From Henriciella sp. (GTDB lineage: Bacteria > Pseudomonadota > Alphaproteobacteria > Caulobacterales > Hyphomonadaceae): a DNA stretch of 64,000 bases. Under the pieces are notes generated by a model that was not told the origin of the DNA, ran no database searches, and saw only the letters and a list, made by a program, of their open reading frames with translations. Both the position numbers and the translations under genes were made by a program. The DNA lies in contig JAEPOM010000001.1 of the NCBI GenBank assembly GCA_017642885.1, positions 186,001 through 250,000 on the forward strand, given 5' to 3'. Positions 45,423 through 54,533 of this stretch are shown in pieces (positions within the stretch are counted from its first letter, which is position 1; every line of letters begins with the position of its first letter).

Positions 45423-46139
45423 CTAATCTGCGCTGAGCGCAATATTATCCCCTTTGCGGCGTCTGTGCCGCACATAGAAAAAGCCGCCCAGAAACACACA
45501 AAGCGCCGCGAGCGCGGCCGCCAGCGCCGTCCAGAAATTTCCCTGAAGCGCGGCCTGGATCGCCTGCAGGCCAAACGCGACCAAAGCGATCTTGGGAATG
45601 ACACCGAGCGCCAATCCGCCGAAATAATGGGTGAATTTCGCGCCAATCGCTCCGAACACCATGTTCACCAGAAGGAATGGTCCCGTCGGCGCATTGCGCA
45701 CAATCGCGCTCGCCGCGAATGCATTGCGAGCGACGAATTCGGCAAATCTCTTGATCCGCCCTTCGCCCAGTCGATTAAGCGTTGCGGTGCTGAACAACCG
45801 CCCAAGCCAAAATGTGATCACCCCTGAACAGAGCGTTGCAACCCAGGCCCAGACGGCGCCCCATAGAGGCCCAAACGCATACACGGCAATCCCGATGAGC
45901 AGAAATTGCGGCACGCCGATAAAGGCGCAAACACAGAATGCTACGATAAGTGCCGGAACACCCCAGGGTCCGTCGGCAAACTCGCCAATCGCCCGTTGCA
46001 GCGCGTCAATATTCAGAAACTCGGTGTAGCGACCAAACAGAAAAAGCGACAACAGCAAAGCAATCAAGCCAATCCCGACCCATAGGCCAAGCCGGGAGCC
46101 CTGCGCTTTTGGGGCGGGGTTGGGCGTATCGCTCTCCAT
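45423..46139 (-). CDS. TVP38/TMEM64 (VTT domain) membrane protein
   Basis: A 238-residue inner-membrane protein with about six hydrophobic segments and a VTT (DedA-related) domain: F-I-G-V-P-Q-F-L-L near residue 74, F-G-P-L-W-G near residue 88 and a conserved R-N-A-P-T-G-P region near residue 148. DedA-related proteins act as lipid scramblases or flippases. The C-terminal tail is basic. The stop lies directly before the leuA promoter. Confidence 0.85.
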   Translation of the reverse strand: MESDTPNPAPKAQGSRLGLWVGIGLIALLLSLFLFGRYTEFLNIDALQRAIGEFADGPWGVPALIVAFCVCAFIGVPQFLLIGIAVYAFGPLWGAVWAWVATLCSGVITFWLGRLFSTATLNRLGEGRIKRFAEFVARNAFAASAIVRNAPTGPFLLVNMVFGAIGAKFTHYFGGLALGVIPKIALVAFGLQAIQAALQGNFWTALAAALAALCVFLGGFFYVRHRRRKGDNIALSAD

Positions 46140-46204
46140 AGAACGTCCCTGCGCCGACTGCTATCTCAGGTCAAGCAAGTCTATCAGATTGTGCGGCTGC
46201 GCGC

Positions 46205-46621
46205 TTAAGTTTTGCGCTTGAGGAATTTCAGCCCGGACCAGTCGGTATCGACCGCGCAGACTTTGGTATCGACCCAACCCAGCGGCAGAACGTGATCGCG
46301 CAAATCCTGTTCCGTCAAATCGATGAAGAGCGACGAGTTCTTTTTCGGCCACGACACCCAGATCATTCCTCCCGGAACAACAGACGCGAGCGCGCGATCA
46401 AACAAGGACGCGACGTCGCGGCGACGACGGCAGAAAACGTGCACGCAGTTCGACGATGCTGCCCGCTTCAAAAACCGCACGCCTTCGACACCTGCAACAA
46501 GGTCCGGATAATGCGGCGGCGGTTTGATCGCCAGGCAGGTCATGCCCGGCTTCAAACCCAGTTTCTGATAGAGCGGCTTGCCGGAATATCCGTGCGTCTG
46601 TGGTGGAGTTCGCGCTGGCAT
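46205..46621 (-). CDS. DUF3052-like protein
   Basis: A 138-residue soluble protein with the DUF3052 start G-Y-S-G-K-P-L-Y-Q-K-L-G-L near residue 11 and a P-P-H-Y near residue 36. The overall pattern (hydrophobic strands, G-G-M-I-W-V-S-W-P-K) hints at a Rossmann-like fold, but no function is established. Its ATG overlaps the SDR stop codon by one base (TGATG), so it is translationally coupled to that gene. Confidence 0.7.
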   Translation of the reverse strand: MPARTPPQTHGYSGKPLYQKLGLKPGMTCLAIKPPPHYPDLVAGVEGVRFLKRAASSNCVHVFCRRRRDVASLFDRALASVVPGGMIWVSWPKKNSSLFIDLTEQDLRDHVLPLGWVDTKVCAVDTDWSGLKFLKRKT

Positions 46622-47592
46622 CAGGCGTTGGCCAGCATGTCCTCGCTCATCGACCAGAGACGATCGGCTTTTTCATCATCGCATATCCATTCGCGGGCGT
46701 GGTGCCAGCGCTGACTGTCAGGGCCGACAAATTGGGCGATGTCGCAGTCTTCGCAATACTCCCCTCCGCGCCCCTCAAGCTGAGGAGACGTCGCTGCCCA
46801 GGTTGCGGTCGACGCCCCCTGCTCCGGTGTCTTGAACATGGCCTGGATGGCATCCGGAATGGTGCCGTCAGGATTCATCCACCCCATCGCGGACATTTCC
46901 TCCACCGTGAGGTGGCGCTGCAAGGGTGTGAAGATCCCGCCTGGATGCACTCCAAATGCCGTAACGCCAAACTCGTCCCATCGACGATCCGCCCCAAGCG
47001 CGAACAAGGCGTTTGCTGACTTTGCCTGGGCATAGGCGTTCCATTTTTCGTATTCGGTGCGCTCATAGTGCGGGTCATCCCAATTCACATCGCCGCGAAT
47101 GTGGGCGGTCGATGAAAGCGCAACCACGCGGGACGTGTCCGCCTTTTGCAGCGCAGGCAGCAATGAAAGGGCAAGCGCCATATGCCCAAGGTGATTGATC
47201 CCGAACTGGCTTTCCCAGCCCGGTCCGACCCGCGCGAGCGGACAGGCCATAATGCCAGCATTGTTGATCAGGATATCGAGCTGACGACCGGTCGCGACAT
47301 AGTCTTCGGCAAACTTGCGGACGCTCGCGAGGTCGCCAAGATCCATAGCCGCAATTTCGATGTCGCCATCGACAGATCCAAGCGCCTCCTGCGCCGCGTC
47401 TGGACGGCGAGCTGGAACGGTGACTTTTGCACCGACGCCTGCCAGCGCGCGCACCTCCTCGATCCCGATCCCGCTATACCCGCCTGTGACGATCACATTC
47501 TTGCCGCTGAGATCCATCCCTTTGACGACGTCCGCCGCCGGGGTTTTTGCGCCGAAGCCTGAGCCGATGGGTTTTTGATTTTCCGCTGCCAT
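46621..47592 (-). CDS. Short-chain dehydrogenase/reductase (SDR)
   Basis: A 323-residue NAD(P)-dependent oxidoreductase of the retinol-dehydrogenase/WW-oxidoreductase-like extended SDR group. The cofactor motif is T-G-G-Y-S-G-I-G, the N-N-A-G motif follows, and the catalytic Y-x-x-x-K is Y-A-Q-A-K. The start is ATG 47592, five bases after GGAGG. An ATG six codons upstream would place that SD inside the coding region. The substrate is unknown. Confidence 0.88.
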   Translation of the reverse strand: MAAENQKPIGSGFGAKTPAADVVKGMDLSGKNVIVTGGYSGIGIEEVRALAGVGAKVTVPARRPDAAQEALGSVDGDIEIAAMDLGDLASVRKFAEDYVATGRQLDILINNAGIMACPLARVGPGWESQFGINHLGHMALALSLLPALQKADTSRVVALSSTAHIRGDVNWDDPHYERTEYEKWNAYAQAKSANALFALGADRRWDEFGVTAFGVHPGGIFTPLQRHLTVEEMSAMGWMNPDGTIPDAIQAMFKTPEQGASTATWAATSPQLEGRGGEYCEDCDIAQFVGPDSQRWHHAREWICDDEKADRLWSMSEDMLANA

Positions 47593-47708
47593 GTCATCCT
47601 CCATTTTCATTTACGGTGGCAGCCGAAACACTGTCTGGCAAGACTCGACAGAAAAGCGCCGCATTCCTAGTTACAAGGTTACACATCGATCATTGTTCGG
47701 AGCCCTAC

Positions 47709-48377
47709 ATGCTTATTCGATTGCTGGCCGTTTTCTGTTGTTCGTTCGCTCTCACGGCGACCGCATCAGCCCAGTTTGGTAAGCCAGAACCGACGCCGAA
47801 GAACGCGGACGAATACTTTGCCGAACGCGCCATGCGCGACGCGGCGCGCCTGACCACTGGGGTCGAGGGGCGCGAAGTCATCAAAGATAGCGACGGCATC
47901 AATCTCGCCCGCGCGGAACAGCGCATGGAGCAAGCTCTTGAGATTTTTGATCGGCTTTGCGCCGATCGCTCTTTGCCGCAGGATCAATGGGCCAGAAACT
48001 GCTTTGACGCTGGCGAAATGCACCGACGCGGATCCGGCACGGTCCAGGACTACCCAAAAGCAAAGGCGCTCTATGACGCCGCCTGTTTCGAGGGTCGACA
48101 TGCTGGGGCTTGCATGCAGCAAGCGTATATTTCTCAAAAAGAACACGCCGGTGAGATTGATCTGGAACACGCTCGCGCGCTCTATAATCAAGGCTGCGAT
48201 CTTGGCGATCCGGGGTCCTGCTCCGGCCTCGGCAATATGATGTATATGGGCCTTGGCGGGCCGCGTGATCGCTCAACGGCAGTGGAGCTACTGCAGGATG
48301 CATGTGCAGAAGAGTATGCCTGGGCCTGTACCCGCCTGATTGAGTATGGCCTGCCGCAGCGGCTCGATCGATACTAG
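47709..48377 (+). CDS. Secreted Sel1-like repeat protein
   Basis: A 222-residue exported protein with a signal peptide (about 1-22, ending T-A-S-A-Q). The second half consists of about three Sel1-like repeats, each with a pair of cysteines spaced as in Hcp-type beta-lactamase-like SLR proteins (for example C-F-D-A-G-E-M and A-C-F-E-G-R-H-A-G-A-C). Such helical repeats mediate protein contacts. The start is set at ATG 47709 because of the signal peptide; the frame is open further upstream but unrelated. Confidence 0.8.
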   Translation: MLIRLLAVFCCSFALTATASAQFGKPEPTPKNADEYFAERAMRDAARLTTGVEGREVIKDSDGINLARAEQRMEQALEIFDRLCADRSLPQDQWARNCFDAGEMHRRGSGTVQDYPKAKALYDAACFEGRHAGACMQQAYISQKEHAGEIDLEHARALYNQGCDLGDPGSCSGLGNMMYMGLGGPRDRSTAVELLQDACAEEYAWACTRLIEYGLPQRLDRY

Positions 48378-48451
48378 CGCTTTCCCCCACGCCATCTTGT
48401 TGAACACTGATTTTTGCGTCACTTCTTGTCCCAGTCGGACGGGAGGAAGAA

Positions 48452-50443
48452 ATGCGGATCATAGTTGCGGGATTAGGGTTGGTTTTATTGGCAGCATGCG
48501 GGCAAGACGAGGCAACGCCGCCTGAACCATCAGCCGAGGCCATCGAAGCAGGCCTTCCCGCACCAGGAACTGCGACATCCGTTACCAAACAAGCCAATGC
48601 AGATTTCGCAGCGCGCCTTGACCTTTCCCAAGGATCAGACGGCGAAGATGCTCGCCGCGATCGACTGGCCTATATTGAAGATGACGCGATCCTGAACGCC
48701 AACGGCGATGTGGTCTGGGCGATCCCGCAGTTTGAGTTTTTGGATGCCGACGCCCCCGAAACCGTCAATCCATCCCTTTGGCGTCAATCACAACTCGCCG
48801 CGCATCATGGTCTGTTCAAGGTCATGGACGGGATATACCAAGTCCGCGGCTACGATTTGTCCGTGATGAGCGTCATCGAAGGCGAATCAGGTTGGATCCT
48901 GGTCGATCCTCTGACCGCCACCGAAACCGCCGCTGCAGCCCTGAAGCTCGTCAACGACACGCTAGGCGAGCGCCCGGTGACCGGCGTGCTCTACACTCAC
49001 TCGCATGCAGACCATTTTGGCGGCGCGCGCGGCGTGATTACAGATGAGCAAGTCGCGGCCGGGGTGCCCGTCCTCGCCCCGATCGGGTTTTCCGAAAGCG
49101 CTGTTTCGGAGAATCTTATCGCCGGCAACCAGATGAGCCGCCGCGCCACGCTGATGTTTGGTAACACGCTCACACGCTCAACAACGGCCCATGTCGGATC
49201 GGGCCTCGGTCCCGGCCTTCCGAATGGAACGGTGAGTTTGCTGCTTCCCACAGAAGAGATTGAGGGCCGCGGAACCGTACGCGTGATTGATGGTGTGACC
49301 TTCGAGTTCATCGACGCCGCAGGGACCGAAGCGCCTGCTGAATTCATGTTCTATCTTCCGGAGAAGCGAGCGCTGTGCACCGCAGAAGTGGCCACAGCGA
49401 CCTTCCACAATGTGCTGACGCCTCGAGGTGCCATAGTCCGTGATGCGCTGAAATGGAGCCGCGTCATTGATTACGTTCTCGCGGAGTATGGCGACAAAAG
49501 CGATGTGGTCTTCGCCTCTCACCATTGGCCGACCTGGGGCGAGGAAAACGTTGCCGGGTTCCTGGCGAGCCAGCGCGATATCTATCGTTACGTTCACGAC
49601 CAGACCCTGCGCAATGCCAATGCCGGGGCGACCATGGTAGAAGCCGCGGAAGCGGTGGAAGAGCCAAGCTTCCAGGGCGAAGACTTCACTACGCGCGGCT
49701 ATTACGGGACGCTCAATCACAATGCCAAAGCGGTGTATCAGCACTATTTTGGCTGGTGGGGCGGCGTTCCAGCTGATTACAACAGGCTGCCGCACGAAGT
49801 GACAGCTTCGCGATATGTTGATGCCATGGGCGGCGCTGATCGCGTCATTGAAATCGGTCAATCCGCATTCGAGTCTGGGGACTATCGCTGGGCCGCAGAA
49901 GTCTTCAATCATCTGGTATTCGCCGACCCTGACAATCAAGAAGGGCGCGACTGGCTGTCGGCCACCTATGAGCAACTCGGTTTTCAGGCTGAAAGCGGCG
50001 CCTGGCGTAGCTACTATCTGACAGGCGCTGCGGAACTGAGGCGCGGTGTGCCGGATGTTGGAAACCCAAACCTCGGCAATCCGGACTTTCTGAAAGCGGT
50101 TCCGTCGCTGGATTTGTTCGACGCGTTGGCCGTGCGATACAATCCCGGCGAAATGGACCGGGATCCGTTTGTAGTCGTGTTCAATTTCCCCGATCGTGAT
50201 GAGACCGTCAGCCTCCTGGTTGAGAAATCGGTCCTCGTTCCCCGAATGGGGGCCACAGAAGACGCAACCGCTACAGTCACCATCAATCGCAGCGATCTCG
50301 ATCGCCTGATCCTCGGAGAGGCAGCACCGCTTGGGCTAATCACAGGCGGCAAGATGAAGATTAGCGGCAAGCGCAGTGCTGTGTCCGCAATGTTTGACGC
50401 ACTCGACCAACCGGATTTCTGGTTCAATACAGTGACGCCGTAA
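48452..50443 (+). CDS. Alkylsulfatase-type metallo-beta-lactamase lipoprotein (SdsA1-like)
   Basis: A 663-residue enzyme of the SdsA1/BDS1 family, which cleaves primary or secondary alkyl sulfates. After a lipoprotein signal (L-L-A-A-C, Cys16) come the zinc-dependent hydrolase domain with T-H-S-H-A-D-H-F-G-G-A near residue 190, the alkyl-sulfatase dimerisation domain (about 400-540, with G-W-W-G-G) and a SCP2-like C-terminal domain (about 545-660). The SD is GGGAGGAAG. It may let the organism use sulfated surfactants or lipids as a carbon or sulfur source. Confidence 0.93.
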   Translation: MRIIVAGLGLVLLAACGQDEATPPEPSAEAIEAGLPAPGTATSVTKQANADFAARLDLSQGSDGEDARRDRLAYIEDDAILNANGDVVWAIPQFEFLDADAPETVNPSLWRQSQLAAHHGLFKVMDGIYQVRGYDLSVMSVIEGESGWILVDPLTATETAAAALKLVNDTLGERPVTGVLYTHSHADHFGGARGVITDEQVAAGVPVLAPIGFSESAVSENLIAGNQMSRRATLMFGNTLTRSTTAHVGSGLGPGLPNGTVSLLLPTEEIEGRGTVRVIDGVTFEFIDAAGTEAPAEFMFYLPEKRALCTAEVATATFHNVLTPRGAIVRDALKWSRVIDYVLAEYGDKSDVVFASHHWPTWGEENVAGFLASQRDIYRYVHDQTLRNANAGATMVEAAEAVEEPSFQGEDFTTRGYYGTLNHNAKAVYQHYFGWWGGVPADYNRLPHEVTASRYVDAMGGADRVIEIGQSAFESGDYRWAAEVFNHLVFADPDNQEGRDWLSATYEQLGFQAESGAWRSYYLTGAAELRRGVPDVGNPNLGNPDFLKAVPSLDLFDALAVRYNPGEMDRDPFVVVFNFPDRDETVSLLVEKSVLVPRMGATEDATATVTINRSDLDRLILGEAAPLGLITGGKMKISGKRSAVSAMFDALDQPDFWFNTVTP

Positions 50444-50449
50444 CAATCG

Positions 50450-50480
50450 ATCCCGGGGGAGACCCGGGGATGCGGCTTTT
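50450..50480 (+). terminator. Probable terminator of the alkylsulfatase gene
   Basis: ATCCCGGG and CCCGGGGAT form an 8-bp stem with one bulged G and a five-base loop, followed after GCGGC by TTTT. The T-run is short. Confidence 0.5.
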
Positions 50481-50584
50481 GAGTCACAGATCGTTACGAA
50501 AACGCAATAAATTTATACGTCCTCTATTCTCCCATGGCGCGAGTTTTGCTTACCTGTTTCGGGGTAATCCCCAGGGGACGCAAA

Positions 50585-50761
50585 ATGAAACGCTTGAAGA
50601 CTGTCCGATTTTTTCGGCGCGAATTGAACACAGACGCATCTGATAACCGTGAACCGACTATTCTGGATCACGGGGATCCGATTACGGTAAGACTGACCAG
50701 AGAGCTGGAGGATCGCCGAAGGCGCCTGAGCCTCGGCGAAAACCATCCCGTCGGACTCTAG
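50585..50761 (+). CDS. Small basic protein of unknown function
   Basis: A 58-residue frame starting M-K-R-L-K-T-V-R-F-F-R-R, with a good SD (AGGGGA, six bases upstream). It is rich in Arg and charged residues and has no signal peptide or recognised domain. Its end overlaps the XRE gene by four bases in the convergent direction. It could be a real small gene or a chance frame. Confidence 0.4.
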   Translation: MKRLKTVRFFRRELNTDASDNREPTILDHGDPITVRLTRELEDRRRRLSLGENHPVGL

Positions 50762-50976
50762 TCACCGTCCCATCCAAAGACGTCCTCTAATTTAACTCCG
50801 AACACCCGCGCGATCCGAAACGCGCTTTCGAGGCTGGGCGAATATTTGCCTTGCTCGATCGCGATAACGGTTTGGCGGGTTACACCGATCTCTTTCGCCA
50901 GCGCTGACTGGCTCATCTGATCTTTCGCCTCGCGGAGCTCTTTGACCCGATTGGTAATGGGGGGACGCTTCGCCAT
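50758..50976 (-). CDS. Small XRE family transcriptional regulator
   Basis: A 72-residue helix-turn-helix protein of the YozG-like type (Q-S-A-L-A-K-E-I-G-V-T-R-Q-T-V-I-A-I-E-Q-G as the DNA-binding unit). Proteins of this size usually dimerise and regulate their own operon. The start is ATG 50976, two bases after the membrane-protein stop; the longer frame begins with TTG. It is paired with the upstream membrane gene. Confidence 0.9.
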   Translation of the reverse strand: MAKRPPITNRVKELREAKDQMSQSALAKEIGVTRQTVIAIEQGKYSPSLESAFRIARVFGVKLEDVFGWDGD

Positions 50977-50978
50977 TC

Positions 50979-51401
50979 TCAAACACCCCGGCGAAAGAAA
51001 AAGATCTGTAGACCATATTCAGCAATCTGGCTGATAATCATGGTTGCAAAGACCAGATGAAAGAGCCGATTCCCATCGCCGTTCACGCCGAAATCGATCA
51101 GCGCGCATATGATCAGAAAGCCCATCGCACGGCCGCTCCAGGCTTCACCCTTGAACTGGATCAACTGTTCGCGCTCATCCAGATCGGTATTCGCTTCTGA
51201 GGGCTTGGTGATCGCGATCAAGATCGATGCGACGACTGAGGCGATCACGAGAAGAACCACATATCCAATCATCAAGGGCAGAATTGGCGGAGGAAACTGA
51301 CCCAACGCGTCAGCGGCCTGAAATATAACGCCATAATAAGCCACACCGGTAACGATGAGGATCAACATCATCGCCCATGCCATCTTTTCCTGAAATCCCA
51401 T
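50979..51401 (-). CDS. Four-helix membrane protein, DUF2178-like
   Basis: A 140-residue inner-membrane protein with four hydrophobic segments (about 8-28, 40-63, 92-110 and 115-133). A D-E-R-E-Q-L-I-Q-F-K-G motif between helices 2 and 3 resembles DUF2178 proteins, which are often encoded with small XRE regulators. Function unknown. AGGAGAC precedes the ATG. It is the first gene of the two-gene operon. Confidence 0.75.
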   Translation of the reverse strand: MGFQEKMAWAMMLILIVTGVAYYGVIFQAADALGQFPPPILPLMIGYVVLLVIASVVASILIAITKPSEANTDLDEREQLIQFKGEAWSGRAMGFLIICALIDFGVNGDGNRLFHLVFATMIISQIAEYGLQIFFFRRGV

Positions 51402-51427
51402 TGCAGTCTCCTATTCATAAATCGAAG

Positions 51428-51515
51428 TGTCAAAAATCTTGTACATACCTCATGTAGTAAAACATTTTTGACATGTCAAATATTTTCGACACACATATGG
51501 AAACCCCCTTTGACA
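51428..51515. promoter_or_regulatory. Operator region with TTTGACATGTCAAA palindrome
   Basis: A perfect 14-bp palindrome lies at 51467-51480. The same half site recurs as TGTCAAA at 51428-51434 and TTTGACA at 51509-51515. The region separates the XRE/membrane operon from lysS, so it is a likely operator for the XRE protein. TTGACA within the palindrome could also act as a -35 element for either direction. Confidence 0.55.
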
Positions 51516-51567
51516 GCAGCGCCGAGAGTGATACCTCCCGGCGCTTACACCAAGGAGCCCTGAACCG

Positions 51568-53154
51568 ATGAGCGATCTCCAATCTCTCGCAGAAACCGCA
51601 AAAGCCTGGCCGTTTGAACAAGCGCGCGCCTTGCTGAAACGCCTGCGCAATATGGAGAAACAGGGCAAACCGAAACAGGGCCCGGTCGTGTTCGAAACCG
51701 GCTATGGTCCGTCAGGCTTGCCGCATATCGGTACGTTCGGCGAAGTCGTGCGCACCACGATGGTCAAGCAAGCCTTCGAAGCACTAACCGAGGGCGAGTT
51801 TGAAACCCGACTGATCTGCATCTCTGACGATATGGACGGGATGCGAAAAGTCCCGCCAACGGTGCCGAACCCGGACTCGCTTGAGCCCTATCTGCAGCAA
51901 CCGCTGACCGCTGTGCCGGATCCGTTTGGCACGCATGAGAGCTATGGCGCGCATATGGGTGCCCGGCTCTGCGCCTTCCTGGATAATTTCGGCTTTGAGT
52001 ATGAGTTCCTATCCGCGACCGAATGCTACCTGAATGGCACGTTCGATCCAATGTTGCTCCGCGCGCTGGAGAAGTTCGACGACATCATGGCCGTGATGTT
52101 GCCAACCCTCGGCGCAGAGCGTCAGGCGACCTACTCGCCATTCCTACCCATCTCACCGACCACAGGCCGCGTGCTCTATGTGCCGATGAAGGCCACCGAC
52201 CCGAAAGCCGGGACGATCACGTTCGAGGATGAAGACGGGACGGATACGACCCTTCCCGTCACAGGCGGGCATGCCAAGCTGCAATGGAAGCCTGATTTCG
52301 GCATGCGCTGGGCAGCCCTCGGCGTCGATTTCGAGATGTTCGGCAAGGACCATCAGGACAACGCGCCGATCTATTCCAAGATCTGCCGGATCCTTGGCGT
52401 GCAACCGCCGCAGCAATATGTCTACGAACTCTTCCTGGACGAGCAAGGCACCAAAATCTCCAAGACCAAAGGGAATGGGATCGCGGTTGAAGAGTGGCTA
52501 AAATACGCCCCGCAAGAGAGCCTGTCTCTGTATCAGTTCCAGAAGCCGCGCGTGGCGAAGAAGCTTTATTTCGACGTCATCCCGAAAGCGGTCGATGAGT
52601 ATCTGACCTTTCTCGAAAAGTTCCCGGATGAGGAACCCAAGAGACAAGTCGAAAACCCGGTCTGGCACATTCATGGTGGCACGCCGCCGGAAGAAACATC
52701 GCCCGTCAGCTTCGCGTTATTGCTGAACCTTGTGAGCGTGGCCAATGCGGAAAACCGCGAGCAGCTTTGGGGCTATATCTCTCGCTATGCGCCCGGCGCG
52801 TCGGCGAACACCCACCCGCTGCTCGATCGGCTCGCCGGATATGCGATGGCCTATTACCGCGACTTTGTGGAGCCGACCAAATCCTACCGAGCCCCCGACG
52901 AGCAGGAACGCGCCGCCATGGCCGATCTTGCGACGCGCTTGCGAGCCTGGGATGCGGACGTGGATCAAGGCGAGCTGCAGACGCTCACTTTCACCGTCGG
53001 CAAGGAGCATGAGTTTGAAAACCTGCGCGGCTGGTTCCAGGCGCTCTACGAAGTCCTGCTCGGCCAAAGCCAGGGCCCACGCTTCGGCGGCTTTATCGCG
53101 CTCTATGGCGTCGACGAAACCGCGCAACTGATCGAGGATGCCCTTGCACGCTGA
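51568..53154 (+). CDS. lysS: Lysyl-tRNA synthetase, class I
   Basis: A 528-residue class I LysRS, the archaeal-type enzyme found in alphaproteobacteria instead of the class II form. The HIGH-type motif is L-P-H-I-G-T near residue 50 and the KMSKS-type motif is K-I-S-K-T-K-G near residue 295. A C-terminal helical domain (about 350-525) holds anticodon-binding elements. The ATG has AAGGAG. No class II lysS is in the window. Confidence 0.95.
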   Translation: MSDLQSLAETAKAWPFEQARALLKRLRNMEKQGKPKQGPVVFETGYGPSGLPHIGTFGEVVRTTMVKQAFEALTEGEFETRLICISDDMDGMRKVPPTVPNPDSLEPYLQQPLTAVPDPFGTHESYGAHMGARLCAFLDNFGFEYEFLSATECYLNGTFDPMLLRALEKFDDIMAVMLPTLGAERQATYSPFLPISPTTGRVLYVPMKATDPKAGTITFEDEDGTDTTLPVTGGHAKLQWKPDFGMRWAALGVDFEMFGKDHQDNAPIYSKICRILGVQPPQQYVYELFLDEQGTKISKTKGNGIAVEEWLKYAPQESLSLYQFQKPRVAKKLYFDVIPKAVDEYLTFLEKFPDEEPKRQVENPVWHIHGGTPPEETSPVSFALLLNLVSVANAENREQLWGYISRYAPGASANTHPLLDRLAGYAMAYYRDFVEPTKSYRAPDEQERAAMADLATRLRAWDADVDQGELQTLTFTVGKEHEFENLRGWFQALYEVLLGQSQGPRFGGFIALYGVDETAQLIEDALAR

Positions 53155-53200
53155 TGGGTGCGAGCGGGTATTTCCCCGTTTGTTAGACACCTGACTGTCG

Positions 53201-53230
53201 TCCCGGCCGCTGTGAAGCGCAGAGCCGGGA
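53201..53230. repeat. REP-like intergenic palindrome
   Basis: TCCCGGC and GCCGGGA flank an inner CGCT/AGCG stem. No T-run follows. It lies in the 109-base gap between lysS and the convergent kinase gene. Only one copy was noticed here. Confidence 0.4.
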
Positions 53231-53263
53231 TCAAGAAATGCGGTCGGCAAGACGACGCCCCGC

Positions 53264-53806
53264 TCACTCAACAGGTGAGGGCAGGTTCCAGGTTTCATAG
53301 AGCGCATTGAGCTCGCTCGCCGTTCGGCATTCGATCGTCGGAAACGTCACTTTTTTGAGCATGTTTGAATACTTGATGCTGTTATTTGGGGTTTTGAAAA
53401 GTATCCAGTCGATCATTTCCCACTTCACGTATTCGTGGGCACTCCCCAGCGATCCGACTCTCTCTGATGGATTGATCATGGTCCGCTTCAAGTACCGCGC
53501 AAGCCGAAGCCAATGGTTGGACGTAATCAGGATCGCGCCCGTCGCACGCTCAAAACGTTTCGGTATCAGGCGTGAATAGTTTCCGTCGATGATCCATTTA
53601 TCGGCCGCGATCGCCTCATCATGTAGCGCTTTGAACTCGGGTTCCGGTCGCGCTTGCCAGTTTGTATTCGGCAGGTGTTGCAGCTGATCGAGATGCACGG
53701 TTGGAAGGTTTAGCTTGTCAGATAGGGCCAAAGCCAACGTAGATTTTCCGGCGTTGGAAGGCCCCATAACCATTATGCGCTCGCCCAATGACTGTAAGGG
53801 CAACAT
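53264..53806 (-). CDS. Small P-loop kinase (adenylate kinase-like, FlaR type)
   Basis: A 180-residue AAA/P-loop protein. The Walker A motif is G-P-S-N-A-G-K-S-T near residue 15, followed by L-D-Q-L and W-I-I-D-G-N-Y-S near residue 71. This is the pattern of the DNA topology modulation (FlaR) kinase-like family, whose substrate is unknown. The start is ATG 53806; the longer frame begins at a GTG and adds 18 unconserved residues. Confidence 0.75.
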   Translation of the reverse strand: MLPLQSLGERIMVMGPSNAGKSTLALALSDKLNLPTVHLDQLQHLPNTNWQARPEPEFKALHDEAIAADKWIIDGNYSRLIPKRFERATGAILITSNHWLRLARYLKRTMINPSERVGSLGSAHEYVKWEMIDWILFKTPNNSIKYSNMLKKVTFPTIECRTASELNALYETWNLPSPVE

Positions 53807-53946
53807 AGCAGCGCCTTTTACTTTTTGCTGAGCCGAAACTCCTAAATTCACCCGGCACACTCGTCAAATCTGAAACGGTACACGCGCCCGTTTGTTTTCT
53901 GCGTCGGTGGGGACATCAGAACTAGTGCAATGATCGCGCTTCAGGA

Positions 53947-54438
53947 TCAATCTTCTTCAGCGGTCAAATTCAATGCAAGCAGCATTAACAATGACGCTGC
54001 TTGAACGATAGAAAAAACCAGCATGGAGGCATAAAAGGGAAATGATTGAGCAGTAAACACTGGCAATAAGATCAGAAAAAGCGGTGCCTCCACCGCGGCC
54101 TCCATACCAAATAGCAGCATGATTTCGAAAGGATTGCGGCGCTTGAGCGCGTTGATGAAAGGCGCGCGCTGAGGCCAAATTGTTGCCCAGTTTATTGCAA
54201 GAACCAATGCGGCTGAAACTGGCCATACGATTTCGTTTGAAACCCGAAACGCAAACAATAAAACAGGTAGCAGCGCGGCCACGATCACCAGAAGACCTGC
54301 CATGACGGTGGCCGTCAAAGCCTGTTGTTGAGCCGTCGTGACATTCTTGGGCTTTGTGAACGCGATAAGCGTCCCAAATCCAACGAATATGCCGGCGATC
54401 TGCGCTACAGTATAAAACAGGGTGATGTGATCTATCAT
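53947..54438 (-). CDS. Unknown membrane protein
   Basis: A 163-residue protein with about four hydrophobic segments (about 6-26, 43-65, 70-88 and 125-155) and a short basic cytoplasmic loop (K-R-R-N-P-F). No family is recognised. The start is taken as ATG 54438; the longer frame begins at GTG 54456 and adds six residues. It is flanked by the kinase gene downstream and the hydrolase gene stop region upstream, all on the minus strand with gaps of about 100 bases. Confidence 0.65.
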   Translation of the reverse strand: MIDHITLFYTVAQIAGIFVGFGTLIAFTKPKNVTTAQQQALTATVMAGLLVIVAALLPVLLFAFRVSNEIVWPVSAALVLAINWATIWPQRAPFINALKRRNPFEIMLLFGMEAAVEAPLFLILLPVFTAQSFPFYASMLVFSIVQAASLLMLLALNLTAEED

Positions 54439-54533
54439 AGAACCGACCCGTACCACGCAAAGTGCATTATGTCCGCTCCTGACCCAAAACAGACAAACCG
54501 AACACCGCTCTCAGCGCGCCCAATACCGCCCCC

